From the NCBI RefSeq assembly GCF_040717535.1, contig NZ_JBFEFI010000009.1, forward strand, positions 1 to 64,000: 64,000 nucleotides of DNA, given 5' to 3'. The notes under the pieces are model-generated. The model saw only the letters and a list, made by a program, of their open reading frames with translations. It searched no databases and was not told where the DNA came from. Shown here piece by piece: positions 31,244 to 41,194 of the stretch (position 1 is its first letter; each line of letters opens with the position of its first letter). A program made the translations under genes and the position numbers. The stretch comes from Thalassoglobus sp. JC818. Lineage in GTDB: Bacteria > Planctomycetota > Planctomycetia > Planctomycetales > Planctomycetaceae.

Positions 31244-32536
31244 ATGATTCAACAAACCCATAAAGATCGAACGACTCACGCCGGAATGACCCGACGGCAC
31301 TTCATGAACCACATGGCACTGGGTGGGGCCAGCGCCTTGGGAGCGGCTCACTTCCTCTCCACGCTGGAAGCCAATGCTGCCCAGATCCAGAAGAATCAGA
31401 AGGCCTGTATTCTCGTCTGGCTGCAAGGGGGAGCACCGACCATCGACATGTGGGACCTGAAACCAGGTTCTAAGAACGGTGGAGAGTTCCGTCCGATTTC
31501 GACACGCGGTGACTTCGAAATCTGCGAGCACTTGCCTGAGATCGCCAAAGAAATGGACAGCATGAGCGTTGTCCGTTCGCTGAGCACTCGCGAAGCGGAT
31601 CATGAACGCGGTCGATACTACATGCACACCTCATTCGTTCCGAACCCAACCGTTGTCCATCCGACATTCGGATCGGTGGTCAGCTACGAACTGGGCAGCA
31701 AGCGGAAAGAACTCGAAATCCCATCGTTTGTTTCTATCGGTGGCGGCAGCATGAGCCCGGGATTCCTCGGAATGACTCACGCTCCATTCGTCGTTGATCG
31801 CCGCGGTCAAATCCAGAACGCCGGCATGGACGGCATGGATCAACAGCGACTCCGCCAGCGTCTGCAGATGCTCGGAACCATCGAAGATGGATTCATTCGC
31901 TCCGATCGCGGAGACATCGGTCAGGCACACAAAGATGTCTATACCAAAGCGGTCAACCTGATGACCTCTGAGCAGATGCGAGCTTTCAAAGCAGACGATG
32001 AGCCTGCCGAAGTTCGACAGATGTACGGAAACCATGAATTCGGCAACACGCTGATCATGGCCCGTCGACTTGTTCAAACTGGCGTTCCATTCGTCGAAGT
32101 GCAGTTCCCGGGCGGTTGGGACCTCCACAACGATGTCTTCAACACACTTCGTACACAGCGACTCCCAATGCTCGATACCGGACTCGCCGGACTTGTCCGC
32201 GATCTGAAACAGCGGGGAATGCTGGACGATACCTGTATCGTCGTCATGGGTGAGTTCGGACGAACTCCGCGGATCAACCAGAATGTCGGTCGTGATCACT
32301 GGGCAACCAGCTGGTCAGCCTTGGTCGGTGGCGGTGGACTCGCCGGTGGACGTGCGATTGGTGAAACCGACGCTGACGGACTACGTGTTATCAGTGAGAG
32401 TTACCTTCCCGGAGACCTTTGGGCGACTGTTGCTCACGCTCTGCGAATTCCACTCGACACGGTCCACACCTCCAAGCGAGGTCGTCCGATGAAGATTGTG
32501 AACGGAGGACAACCGATCCAGGGTCTGATCGGATAA
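31244..32536 (+). CDS. DUF1501 protein with twin-arginine signal
   Basis: 430 residues from the ATG at 31244, which has AAGGTG upstream; an ATG at 31223 is also in frame. [20 protein letters not shown] is a Tat-like signal. The body shows the DUF1501 pattern: [49 protein letters not shown], and [20 protein letters not shown]. The fold is that of alkaline phosphatase/sulfatase-like proteins, with His and Asp metal-type residues in the last block, but the function is unknown. It sits between the two DUF1549/1553 genes and very likely works with the first. A GC-rich hairpin follows the stop. Confidence 0.9.
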   Translation: MIQQTHKDRTTHAGMTRRHFMNHMALGGASALGAAHFLSTLEANAAQIQKNQKACILVWLQGGAPTIDMWDLKPGSKNGGEFRPISTRGDFEICEHLPEIAKEMDSMSVVRSLSTREADHERGRYYMHTSFVPNPTVVHPTFGSVVSYELGSKRKELEIPSFVSIGGGSMSPGFLGMTHAPFVVDRRGQIQNAGMDGMDQQRLRQRLQMLGTIEDGFIRSDRGDIGQAHKDVYTKAVNLMTSEQMRAFKADDEPAEVRQMYGNHEFGNTLIMARRLVQTGVPFVEVQFPGGWDLHNDVFNTLRTQRLPMLDTGLAGLVRDLKQRGMLDDTCIVVMGEFGRTPRINQNVGRDHWATSWSALVGGGGLAGGRAIGETDADGLRVISESYLPGDLWATVAHALRIPLDTVHTSKRGRPMKIVNGGQPIQGLIG

Positions 32537-32574
32537 TCGACTCCCAGCAATCACCGGGGCCGCGGTGACAGATC

Positions 32575-32598
32575 GGGGGGGCCGGGAACGGCTCCCCC
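32575..32598 (+). terminator. GC-rich hairpin after the DUF1501 gene
   Basis: GGGGGGGCCG and CGGCTCCCCC pair around a GGAA loop (one G-T pair), then ATTCTT. It sits 39 bases after the DUF1501 stop and 11 bases before the sigma-factor ATG, so it may terminate the first unit or control translation of the sigma gene. Confidence 0.55.
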
Positions 32599-32608
32599 AT
32601 TCTTGAAT

Positions 32609-33163
32609 ATGACAACAAGCCCTGACGCATCTCCGTTGAAACCTGACTTCCCTGGTGAAGAGTTCATCCAGCTCTTCACTCAGGCACAGAGGCCATTGTA
32701 TCTGTCGATCCTCTCCCAACTGGGGAAGGTTCAAGCTGCGGAAGAAGTCCTTCAGGATACCAATCTGATTATCTGGGCGAAGTCGTCTCAGTTTGAGACC
32801 GGGACGAACTTCCTCGCTTGGGCGCGGCAGATTGCTCACTTTGAAGTGATGAAGTGGCGACAGCGGAAGAGTCGCGAAAAGTTGATGTTCTCTGATGAAT
32901 TCATCAATACCGTCGCACAGCAGGTCTCCACGACATCGGAGGAATTTGCGATGCGTCAACGCGCACTGGAAGATTGCTTGAAGAAGCTCTCCGACCAGGA
33001 TCGCGAATTGATTGAACTGCGATATCAGCCCGGAAACTCCGGAAAAGAACTTGCAGAAGCTCTCGGGAGACCTGCAAATTCTGTTTATCAGTCTCTCGGA
33101 AGAATACGAAAAGCCCTTCTCGAATGCGTTCAAAGAAAGGTCGCTGCTGAAGTCACCACATGA
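32609..33163 (+). CDS. ECF-type sigma factor, Rhodopirellula/Verrucomicrobium family
   Basis: 184 residues. Region 2 is seen in PLYLSILSQLGKVQAAEEVL and NFLAWARQIAHFEVMKWRQR; region 4 in DQDRELIELRYQPGNSGKEL with the helix-turn-helix ELAEALGRPANSVYQSLGRI. The long gap between lacks region 3, as in ECF factors. This family is known from planctomycetes and verrucomicrobia. The ATG at 32609 is preferred over TTG at 32603; a hairpin occupies the place of the ribosome-binding site. Its stop overlaps the next gene's ATG (ATGA), which encodes the predicted anti-sigma protein, the normal arrangement for an ECF pair. Confidence 0.9.
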   Translation: MTTSPDASPLKPDFPGEEFIQLFTQAQRPLYLSILSQLGKVQAAEEVLQDTNLIIWAKSSQFETGTNFLAWARQIAHFEVMKWRQRKSREKLMFSDEFINTVAQQVSTTSEEFAMRQRALEDCLKKLSDQDRELIELRYQPGNSGKELAEALGRPANSVYQSLGRIRKALLECVQRKVAAEVTT

Positions 33164-35295
33164 GAACTCACATCCGACACGAACTGCTCAAGCTGACTGA
33201 GGCGGTCATTGAAGACTACGCCACTCAGGAAGACTATGCGCGGCTTGAAGCTATCGTTCTCAGCGATCCGGAATGTCTGCAGTTCTACCTGAAACACCTT
33301 GAGCTTCATGGCAACCTCTATTGGGATGCTGCCGGACGTGGACACTCCCTGACAATTCCAGAGTCAGACGAATTAGAAACTACTACCTCTCAGCCAGCTG
33401 TTCATCCACAAAAAAACCGTCGACAAGATCGTCAAAGAGAATGGGCTCCGCGTCGCATGACGACCATCGCTGCGTCAGTGCTGGTTCTGCTGGCAGCGAC
33501 AGGAATCTGGCTTCGCGTTTCGGGAAAACGTCTCGCAGACTCTCCCGTACTCGTTGAGAACAACGATCCGATTCCCGATCAGACGACATCCAACGAGGAC
33601 AACTCAACGGACGATTCGATCGTCGAGGTTCATCTGCCCGACCGGTCGCCACCTCAGCCACACGATGAGACCTTAGTCAACAACTCTCATCAGCCTCAAG
33701 TCCAGCCATCGGCTGTGACGAATTTCGCCGATGACCAGGCAGTGGTTGAATTCATCAATCAACAACTTGCATCGAGCTGGAGTGACGTCGGTCTCAACCC
33801 CGCTCCGCGAGCTTCGGACGAAGACTGGGTCCGGCGTGTCTTCGTCGACCTCGCTGGCCGAATTCCGACGCCCGCTGAAGTGAAATCATTTCTTACTGAC
33901 TCAAGTCCTGACAAGCGAACTGACCTCGTTGACTCTCTGCTCGCCAGCCGGGAGTTTTCGTACAACTTTGCTTCCATCTGGACGAATCTTCTCGTCGGCA
34001 GATCGCGCGAGCGAGAAATTGATCGCGAAGAGCTGTTTGCGTTTCTCGAACGTCAATTCGGTGAGAATCGAGCTTGGACTCAAACCGTTCATGAACTGCT
34101 GACAGCAACCGGTTCGGCGGAGGAATCCGGACCTGCAAACTATTTGCTGGCACATCTCAACAACGAAGCAGTCCCAGCGACCGCAATCACTGCAAGAATC
34201 TTTCTCTGTGAGCAACTGCAATGTACGCAGTGTCACCGACATCCGATTGTCGCCGAGTGGGGTCAGAATCGGTTCTGGGAGATCAACGCCTTCTTCCAAC
34301 AAACGGAAGTTCAAAACACTCTCGTCACTGACGAAAAGAGTGGTGAAAAAGTTCGAAAGCGAGTTCTAACGGATGAAGTCTCTCCGGAACTCGAGCCAGC
34401 TTACTACGAATCATTGCAAGGTGTGATGCAAGTTGCGTATCCCCGGTTTGCTGGGGAAGACGTAGCCCCTGAAGAATCCGTTTCGCTTCGTAGACGCTTC
34501 GCAAACCTCTTCGCAAGTGAGCAGAATCCACAGCTAGCTGTTGCGTTTGTAAACCGAACATGGCAGCAACTCTTCGGATTTGCTTTCACTCAAGAAGTTG
34601 ACGACATGGGTCCGCACAGCAATGTCAGTCATCCTGAGTTGCTCTCCAGCTTGGGACAGGCTTTCGAGGAAACGGGTTATGACGTGCGACGACTGATGCG
34701 CTGGATTTGCCTCTCCGACGCTTATCAGCTTTCTTCCGGTGCGAGTGAAGAGAGCACTATTGATGAGCCGGAAGCAGGCGGAATTCCGTACTTCAGCCGA
34801 ATGTATGCCAAGCCATTTAGCGCTGAACAGCTCTTCAATTCGTTAATGATCGCTGCAGGTGTTCCATCGGAGGAATTAACCTCTCGCGGAGACGCTTTCG
34901 AAAAGCGAGAGAACTGGTTGCAGCAGTTCTTTATTGCCATGGACAACGAAGAGAATAGCGAGTCGACAACCTTTGACGGGTCAATCACACACACGCTCAT
35001 GATGATCAATGGAGATCTAGTTCAGCAGGCCACAGATCTCAATCAGAGCCGTGTCTTGCGAGACATTGTCGTCGATCCGAAAAAGTCTGAGACCGACAGA
35101 ATCAATGAGTTGTGCCTCGCAGCTTTGTCTCGGTATCCGACTGAACCGGAACTTGAAGCGATTCGAAAGACGCTGCGAAATCAGATTCGTTTGCGTACAT
35201 CTCAGAATGTGCCAGCGAAAGTGGCTGTTGGCGAGAGCCTGCGAGATCTCTACTGGGCTTACCTCAACTCGAGTGAATTCTCTGTAAACCGATAA
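33160..35295 (+). CDS. Anti-sigma-like N-terminus fused to a DUF1549/DUF1553 body
   Basis: 711 residues. Residues 1-60 (KLTEAVIEDYATQEDYARLE, VLSDPECLQFYLKHLELHGN) match the cytoplasmic start of FecR-like anti-sigma proteins in this phylum. One membrane helix follows at about 103-122 (TTIAASVLVLLAATGIWLRV), then an acidic/Pro linker. From about 190 the periplasmic part is a DUF1549/DUF1553 protein: DEDWVRRVFVDLAGRIPTPA, LQCTQCHRHPIVAEW (CxxCH), ALAVAFVNRTWQQLFGFAFT, VDDMGPHSNVSHPELL. It is thus a paralogue of the 29361 protein with a sigma-control head. The gene is coupled to the sigma factor by ATGA. The likely job is to sense something through the CxxCH domain and release the sigma factor; that is inference. 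Confidence 0.88.
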   Translation: MRTHIRHELLKLTEAVIEDYATQEDYARLEAIVLSDPECLQFYLKHLELHGNLYWDAAGRGHSLTIPESDELETTTSQPAVHPQKNRRQDRQREWAPRRMTTIAASVLVLLAATGIWLRVSGKRLADSPVLVENNDPIPDQTTSNEDNSTDDSIVEVHLPDRSPPQPHDETLVNNSHQPQVQPSAVTNFADDQAVVEFINQQLASSWSDVGLNPAPRASDEDWVRRVFVDLAGRIPTPAEVKSFLTDSSPDKRTDLVDSLLASREFSYNFASIWTNLLVGRSREREIDREELFAFLERQFGENRAWTQTVHELLTATGSAEESGPANYLLAHLNNEAVPATAITARIFLCEQLQCTQCHRHPIVAEWGQNRFWEINAFFQQTEVQNTLVTDEKSGEKVRKRVLTDEVSPELEPAYYESLQGVMQVAYPRFAGEDVAPEESVSLRRRFANLFASEQNPQLAVAFVNRTWQQLFGFAFTQEVDDMGPHSNVSHPELLSSLGQAFEETGYDVRRLMRWICLSDAYQLSSGASEESTIDEPEAGGIPYFSRMYAKPFSAEQLFNSLMIAAGVPSEELTSRGDAFEKRENWLQQFFIAMDNEENSESTTFDGSITHTLMMINGDLVQQATDLNQSRVLRDIVVDPKKSETDRINELCLAALSRYPTEPELEAIRKTLRNQIRLRTSQNVPAKVAVGESLRDLYWAYLNSSEFSVNR

Positions 35296-35318
35296 CCGTC
35301 TTTGAAGTTCCTCGCCAC

Positions 35319-35336
35319 AAGTCCGCGAGTGGACTT
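35319..35336. terminator. Weak hairpin between converging genes
   Basis: AAGTCC-GCGAGT-GGACTT, a 6-base stem, lies in the 49-base gap between the DUF1549/1553 fusion gene and the converging acyl-CoA dehydrogenase homologue. It lacks a T run; its position is the main support. Confidence 0.3.
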
Positions 35337-35344
35337 CGTCTTCA

Positions 35345-36409
35345 CTATGAAAAGCTGACCTCGCGGCAGGTGAGTTCGTTCAGAACTCCCTGTGCAACAT
35401 TCGCCGGGCAGGACCAGACGAGGAAGAACATCGCTTCACGGATCGCCAGCTCCACGGGATGCCCTTTTACGTAGCCAGCCCCTTTCGTCATCGTCAGAGC
35501 TGCTTGCGTCATTCGAAGCACCAGTGAGTTACACCGGCGACGAATCTCGGCCGTTGCGTTCGCTGGTTGATCCCTGTCAGAAGGACTCACTAGAGCGAAC
35601 AAGTCTTTCTTCAAGACGCTGTACTCACCCTTCAGCAATTCGGCCGTTTCGACCAGTTCTTCACGACGAGAGCTTTGATCTTCAATCACCTCGACCATTC
35701 GGGAGATCACGCCGAGTGCTAGTGTTGAAGTCGTAACCGATCCGGCCCCGCCGGATCCGGACGAGAGAACCGATTCCGTCGGACCTGCTATCAATAGCGA
35801 CCTCGGAACTGTGACATTCTCCAGCTTGACGGAAGTCGTTTCTGAAGCTGTGAGGGCCATGAGCTGCACGAACGGCTGAACCTCGACACCTTCATGATTC
35901 GCAGGGACGGCTACGAGGACTTGTTGGCCATCACTGCAAGTTCCCCCGGTGACAATCCAGTCTGCGGCAGAAGCTCCGGTCACCCACGGAATTTGTCCGT
36001 TGAGTGTCACTTCATCGTTCGACATCTCAACCTGAACCGGCGGAGTCTTCAAGTACTGCCGTGATGTTGTTAAGTGCGAGATTCCAACAGTCGCAAAATG
36101 CTGACCGCTGACGAGTGACGGGAGCAGTGCTTCTCGAACTTCCGGAAATGGGGAACTCGCGATCCGCTGGCACGCTCCGTTTCTCTGAGTGAGGATAAAG
36201 CAGGTTGTGAGACACGCTTTCGCCAAGTCGTGATACTCGTGAGTCATCGCTTCTGAATCGAGTTCATTACCCCCGTACTCTGCAGGAATAACCGACTTCA
36301 TCACGCCAGCTTCATTCAGCCAATCGATCTGCTCGTGAGGCCATTTCCCACAACGGTCGACATCGACGGCGGAGTTCGCGAGGCGTTCGAGTAAGTCGGT
36401 CTTGGTCAT
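35345..36409 (-). CDS. Acyl-CoA dehydrogenase-like flavoprotein
   Basis: 354 residues, slightly shorter than the usual 380. The N-terminal helical part ends in EAGVMKSVIPAEYGGNELDS, the family marker. The middle beta domain (ATVGISHLTTS, LNGQIPWVTGASAADWIVTG, VKLENVTVPRSLLI) is typical of FAD-binding acyl-CoA dehydrogenases and of the DszC/HpaB-like branch. The C-terminal helical part ends early (REAMFFLVWSCPANVAQGVL) and no obvious catalytic Glu could be placed. It may oxidise an acyl-CoA or act as a flavin monooxygenase. It is separated by 69 bases from the gene upstream on the same strand. Confidence 0.8.
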   Translation of the reverse strand: MTKTDLLERLANSAVDVDRCGKWPHEQIDWLNEAGVMKSVIPAEYGGNELDSEAMTHEYHDLAKACLTTCFILTQRNGACQRIASSPFPEVREALLPSLVSGQHFATVGISHLTTSRQYLKTPPVQVEMSNDEVTLNGQIPWVTGASAADWIVTGGTCSDGQQVLVAVPANHEGVEVQPFVQLMALTASETTSVKLENVTVPRSLLIAGPTESVLSSGSGGAGSVTTSTLALGVISRMVEVIEDQSSRREELVETAELLKGEYSVLKKDLFALVSPSDRDQPANATAEIRRRCNSLVLRMTQAALTMTKGAGYVKGHPVELAIREAMFFLVWSCPANVAQGVLNELTCREVSFS

Positions 36410-36478
36410 GATTCGTCTTCTGAAATTCTCAGCTCTGATCGCTCAGACCACATTCAGGGTTTCGCTGCGGCTCGCTCG

Positions 36479-37663
36479 TCAGTCTTTGTTTGCCGCACTT
36501 TCAGTTGGTTGTTGATCTCTGAGACAAGCAGACGCGTAGCCGACGAGATCACCCTGTTCGCGGCGTGTTTCCTTCAAAACGTCAAAACGTTTGGCATCAA
36601 CGCACAACTCGTCGAACGAGATGCTGACTTCCTCGTTCAGCTGTGCAAGATACTTGGCTGAAACAGTGACTGCTTCTTCGAGTTCACCGCTGCGGATCAA
36701 CAGATCGACGAGAACGTAAGCGAGAATCGGGCGGTCCTGCTCATCAGGTTCTGCTGTGAGTTTGTCGCGAAAGTACTGGAGCCCCTCCTCACGGTTGCGA
36801 TCCAATAGGACGTTAAAGAATTGCTGATGGGCGGGATAGAAGTCCTCGAACGGTGGCTCGCCTCCGTATTGCAGCGACGGATCGAGCTTTGATCCGTAGA
36901 GAGCCAGTTCATCTGCGAGTTTGAGTTCTTCGGCGGGAGCTTCAATTGACCGGGCAAACCGAACGACGGCATTCAAGTGTGAAACATCGATATGATAGTT
37001 CCCACCTTCCAGAATCCAGTCGCGTCCGACGAGCAGGGACTTGAGTGACTCTCCAGGGGGAAGCATCGGAACTTTTTGCTGTACGTGATTTCGAACCGAT
37101 TCCGTCAGATCGGAGTAGAGGCTCCTCACAAGGACTTTCGCACACTCTTGTCGATACTCCTGAGAGAGAGTCTGCATCCCCTGTTCGAGAGCGGTAATCG
37201 TGCTGCAGGTTCCCTGCCCGTTCAGCATGATTTTGACTGCCTTGGGCGGATTCACCCCTTCGTAAAGCCCGATGCGGACGATCTCTTCCTGTTTGTCGTA
37301 GTCCTCAATCTGATCAGGCAACGCATCAATCGCTTCTGCGACTGGTCCTGGTTCTCGAATGACCTGAAAGTACATCCAGGCTGATCCAATCTCCCCTTTC
37401 TCCAGAAACGCTTGCCCCACCTCCCGGGCAGATTCAACGTAAGTCTCTTCGACTTCCTTCCGTAACGGCTCTGGAACATCCTGCAGGGAAGTCGGCCGGG
37501 AAAGCGGTAATCCGAGCGAGAACTTCTTCCGCAACATCTTGACATCGAAAACTTTGTGAAGATCACCACTCTCTCGAACAAGTTCTTCGAGCCGCTTCAG
37601 ATAGTGTTCGCTATCGGAGGTCGGGTTCAGGAGATCAAGTTGGTCAAATGGGGAGTTTTGCAT
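36479..37663 (-). CDS. Conserved-looking hypothetical protein, helical
   Basis: 394 residues, almost all helical, with no signal peptide or membrane segment. Stretches such as AREVGQAFLEKGEIGSAWMY and LVDLLIRSGELEEAVTVSAK resemble TPR-like helical pairs. Segments GLYEGVNPPKAVKIMLNGQG and LEGGNYHIDVSHLNAVVRFA look like a conserved core with His and Asp residues. I do not recognise a named family; similar lone hypotheticals occur in planctomycetes. The ATG at 37663 opens on MQNSPFDQLDLLNP. It shares the strand with the acyl-CoA dehydrogenase homologue downstream and is divergent from rpsA. Confidence 0.7.
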   Translation of the reverse strand: MQNSPFDQLDLLNPTSDSEHYLKRLEELVRESGDLHKVFDVKMLRKKFSLGLPLSRPTSLQDVPEPLRKEVEETYVESAREVGQAFLEKGEIGSAWMYFQVIREPGPVAEAIDALPDQIEDYDKQEEIVRIGLYEGVNPPKAVKIMLNGQGTCSTITALEQGMQTLSQEYRQECAKVLVRSLYSDLTESVRNHVQQKVPMLPPGESLKSLLVGRDWILEGGNYHIDVSHLNAVVRFARSIEAPAEELKLADELALYGSKLDPSLQYGGEPPFEDFYPAHQQFFNVLLDRNREEGLQYFRDKLTAEPDEQDRPILAYVLVDLLIRSGELEEAVTVSAKYLAQLNEEVSISFDELCVDAKRFDVLKETRREQGDLVGYASACLRDQQPTESAANKD

Positions 37664-38079
37664 GGATTGGAGCAGTTTTTCTCGTGTTCGGAATTGAATC
37701 GACCGAATGCATCTGAAAGGCCCTGCATCATGCAGTCGGGTTGTGTTCGGGCGGGAGTGTCTGGACTTCAGCCTAAGTCTTAGGCTCCATTCAGATTATT
37801 GCAAATCGTGCTGGCGTCGATAGCTATTCTTATGATAAGCTCCCCGATTCGCAATTTTCAGCGGTGTTTCCGTTTTGAGACAAGACGCAGTTGTCATGTC
37901 GCGGTCGCTGCTCAGTTGGACACTTGATAGCGATTCAGTCTGTGTTGGATTCGAGTCGCGGCGAGCTGTCGCCCTTTCAAAACCCTTAGAACAACAAGAT
38001 GCGTGGCTTCTCCGTTGGGCCGTCTGGTCAAGGTGGGTTGTGTGTTTTGTTCGCGGTTTGCAGGATCCCAGGTTAAAGT
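37664..38079 (+). promoter_or_regulatory. Leader region of rpsA with a palindrome
   Basis: The 416-base divergent region between the 36479 gene and rpsA holds no gene. At 37770-37786 the palindrome AGCCTAA-GTC-TTAGGCT could form a hairpin or an operator. A long 5' leader is common for ribosomal protein S1, where the protein can regulate its own translation. No clear -35/-10 pair can be named with confidence. Confidence 0.4.
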
Positions 38080-39936
<1,857 letters not shown>

Positions 39937-39994
39937 TCGGAACATCCACCCCAGGTGGACCGATTGATTCGTGAAACGCGCGAAGTTGCTACAG

Positions 39995-40031
39995 ACGGCC
40001 TTCCAGTCATAACTGGGAGGCCGTTATTTTT
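39995..40031 (+). terminator. Intrinsic terminator after rpsA
   Basis: ACGGCCTTCCAGT and ACTGGGAGGCCGT form a 13-base stem (one G-T pair) with a CATA loop, followed by TATTTTT. It lies 58 bases past the rpsA stop. Confidence 0.9.
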
Positions 40032-40312
40032 GCGCCAACCGATGAGCTTCCCCCTCCTTATGTCATTTGTCTGAAGGCAGTATGGAGCGGCAGTACTCGC
40101 CGATCCGATGTTCGATTAGAACTCCTGTCCAAGCTGTTGTTTCCAGGTTGCCGGTCGATCGGCAGAAGACTCGCAGGGATTGCATAGACGTCGAACACGG
40201 TGACAGGAAACAGTTCTGATCGTCCAGGACGGATGCGATGACGAGTTGGGACTGCGGAAGGATTCCAAAATGTCTCCCAGTTCCCCGGTGTCTTTTGACC
40301 TGTAGTTGACCA

Positions 40313-41149
40313 ATGCAAAAAATCTCTCGCCGTCGAACTTCCAATGTCCAAAACCCTCTGGAAACGTACCTTCGCGAGATCAACGAAACAGCACTGTTGA
40401 CCGCTAACGAAGAGAAAGAGTTGAGCTACCGGATCTCGAATGGAGATATGCTCGCACGTGACCGAATGGTCCGCGCCAACCTTCGTCTCGTCGTCAACAT
40501 TGCACGTGGGTATTCGGGCAAGGGCCTGCCTCTGCAAGATTTGATCGAAGAAGGAAACCTCGGGCTGTTGCGGGCCGTTGAAGGTTTCGATCCGGACATG
40601 AACACTCGCTTCAGCACTTACGCGAGTTACTGGATCAAACAATCGATCAAACGGGCTCTCATTAACTCGGCGAAAACGATTCGTATCCCTGCCTATATGG
40701 TTGAGTTGCTTTCCAAGTGGCGGAGAGCATCAGCGAAGCTCCAAGATCAGCTGGGACGAACTCCCACCCCGGAAGAAGTCGCACGAGAGCTGGAACTGCC
40801 TCCGAAGAAGCTGAAGATCGTCAAGAAGGCCATCCAGCTCTATAACTCAACTCCGCAAAGCGACGATGGAGACGGTAACGTTTCCATGGGCGATCTCATT
40901 CCGGACGAGCGATTTCTCGGTCCCGAGGACGAATTGATCGGGGACGACAATCTCAAGCATGTCTTTCAAATGCTGGATGACATGGATGACCGCGAGTCAA
41001 CAATTCTCAAGCTTCGCTTCGGACTCGAAGATGGAGAACCGCGGACGCTCAAAGAAATCGGAGAAGCTCTCGGACTGACTCGTGAACGTGTTCGTCAAAT
41101 CGAATCTGAAGCACTCCGACGATTGAACAAAGGTCTGCTCGGCGAGTGA
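40313..41149 (+). CDS. RpoD/SigA-type sigma factor, short form
   Basis: 278 residues. Region 1.2 is seen in NPLETYLREINETALLTANE, region 2 in MVRANLRLVVNIARGYSGKG, LPLQDLIEEGNLGLLRAVEG, and FSTYASYWIKQSIKRAL (the -10 binding and melting part). Region 3 and region 4 follow, with LKLRFGLEDGEPRTLKEIGE and the helix-turn-helix GLTRERVRQIESEALRRL that binds the -35 element. It lacks region 1.1 and the long insert of RpoD, so it is a group 2 (RpoS/SigA-like) factor or the compact primary factor of the organism. The ATG at 40313 has no visible Shine-Dalgarno. It follows rpsA but after a terminator, so it has its own promoter. Confidence 0.93.
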   Translation: MQKISRRRTSNVQNPLETYLREINETALLTANEEKELSYRISNGDMLARDRMVRANLRLVVNIARGYSGKGLPLQDLIEEGNLGLLRAVEGFDPDMNTRFSTYASYWIKQSIKRALINSAKTIRIPAYMVELLSKWRRASAKLQDQLGRTPTPEEVARELELPPKKLKIVKKAIQLYNSTPQSDDGDGNVSMGDLIPDERFLGPEDELIGDDNLKHVFQMLDDMDDRESTILKLRFGLEDGEPRTLKEIGEALGLTRERVRQIESEALRRLNKGLLGE

Positions 41150-41194
41150 TTGCCACGGACGCTGCTGCACTATTTCCGTCCACTGCAATCAGAT

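Noticed and set aside
31631-32299. Open minus-strand frame of 222 codons
   Set aside because: It lies antisense inside the DUF1501 gene and has no own features.
40058-40642. Open minus-strand frame of 194 codons before and inside the sigma-factor gene
   Set aside because: It mostly mirrors the sigma factor, and the part outside has no recognisable motif or start context.
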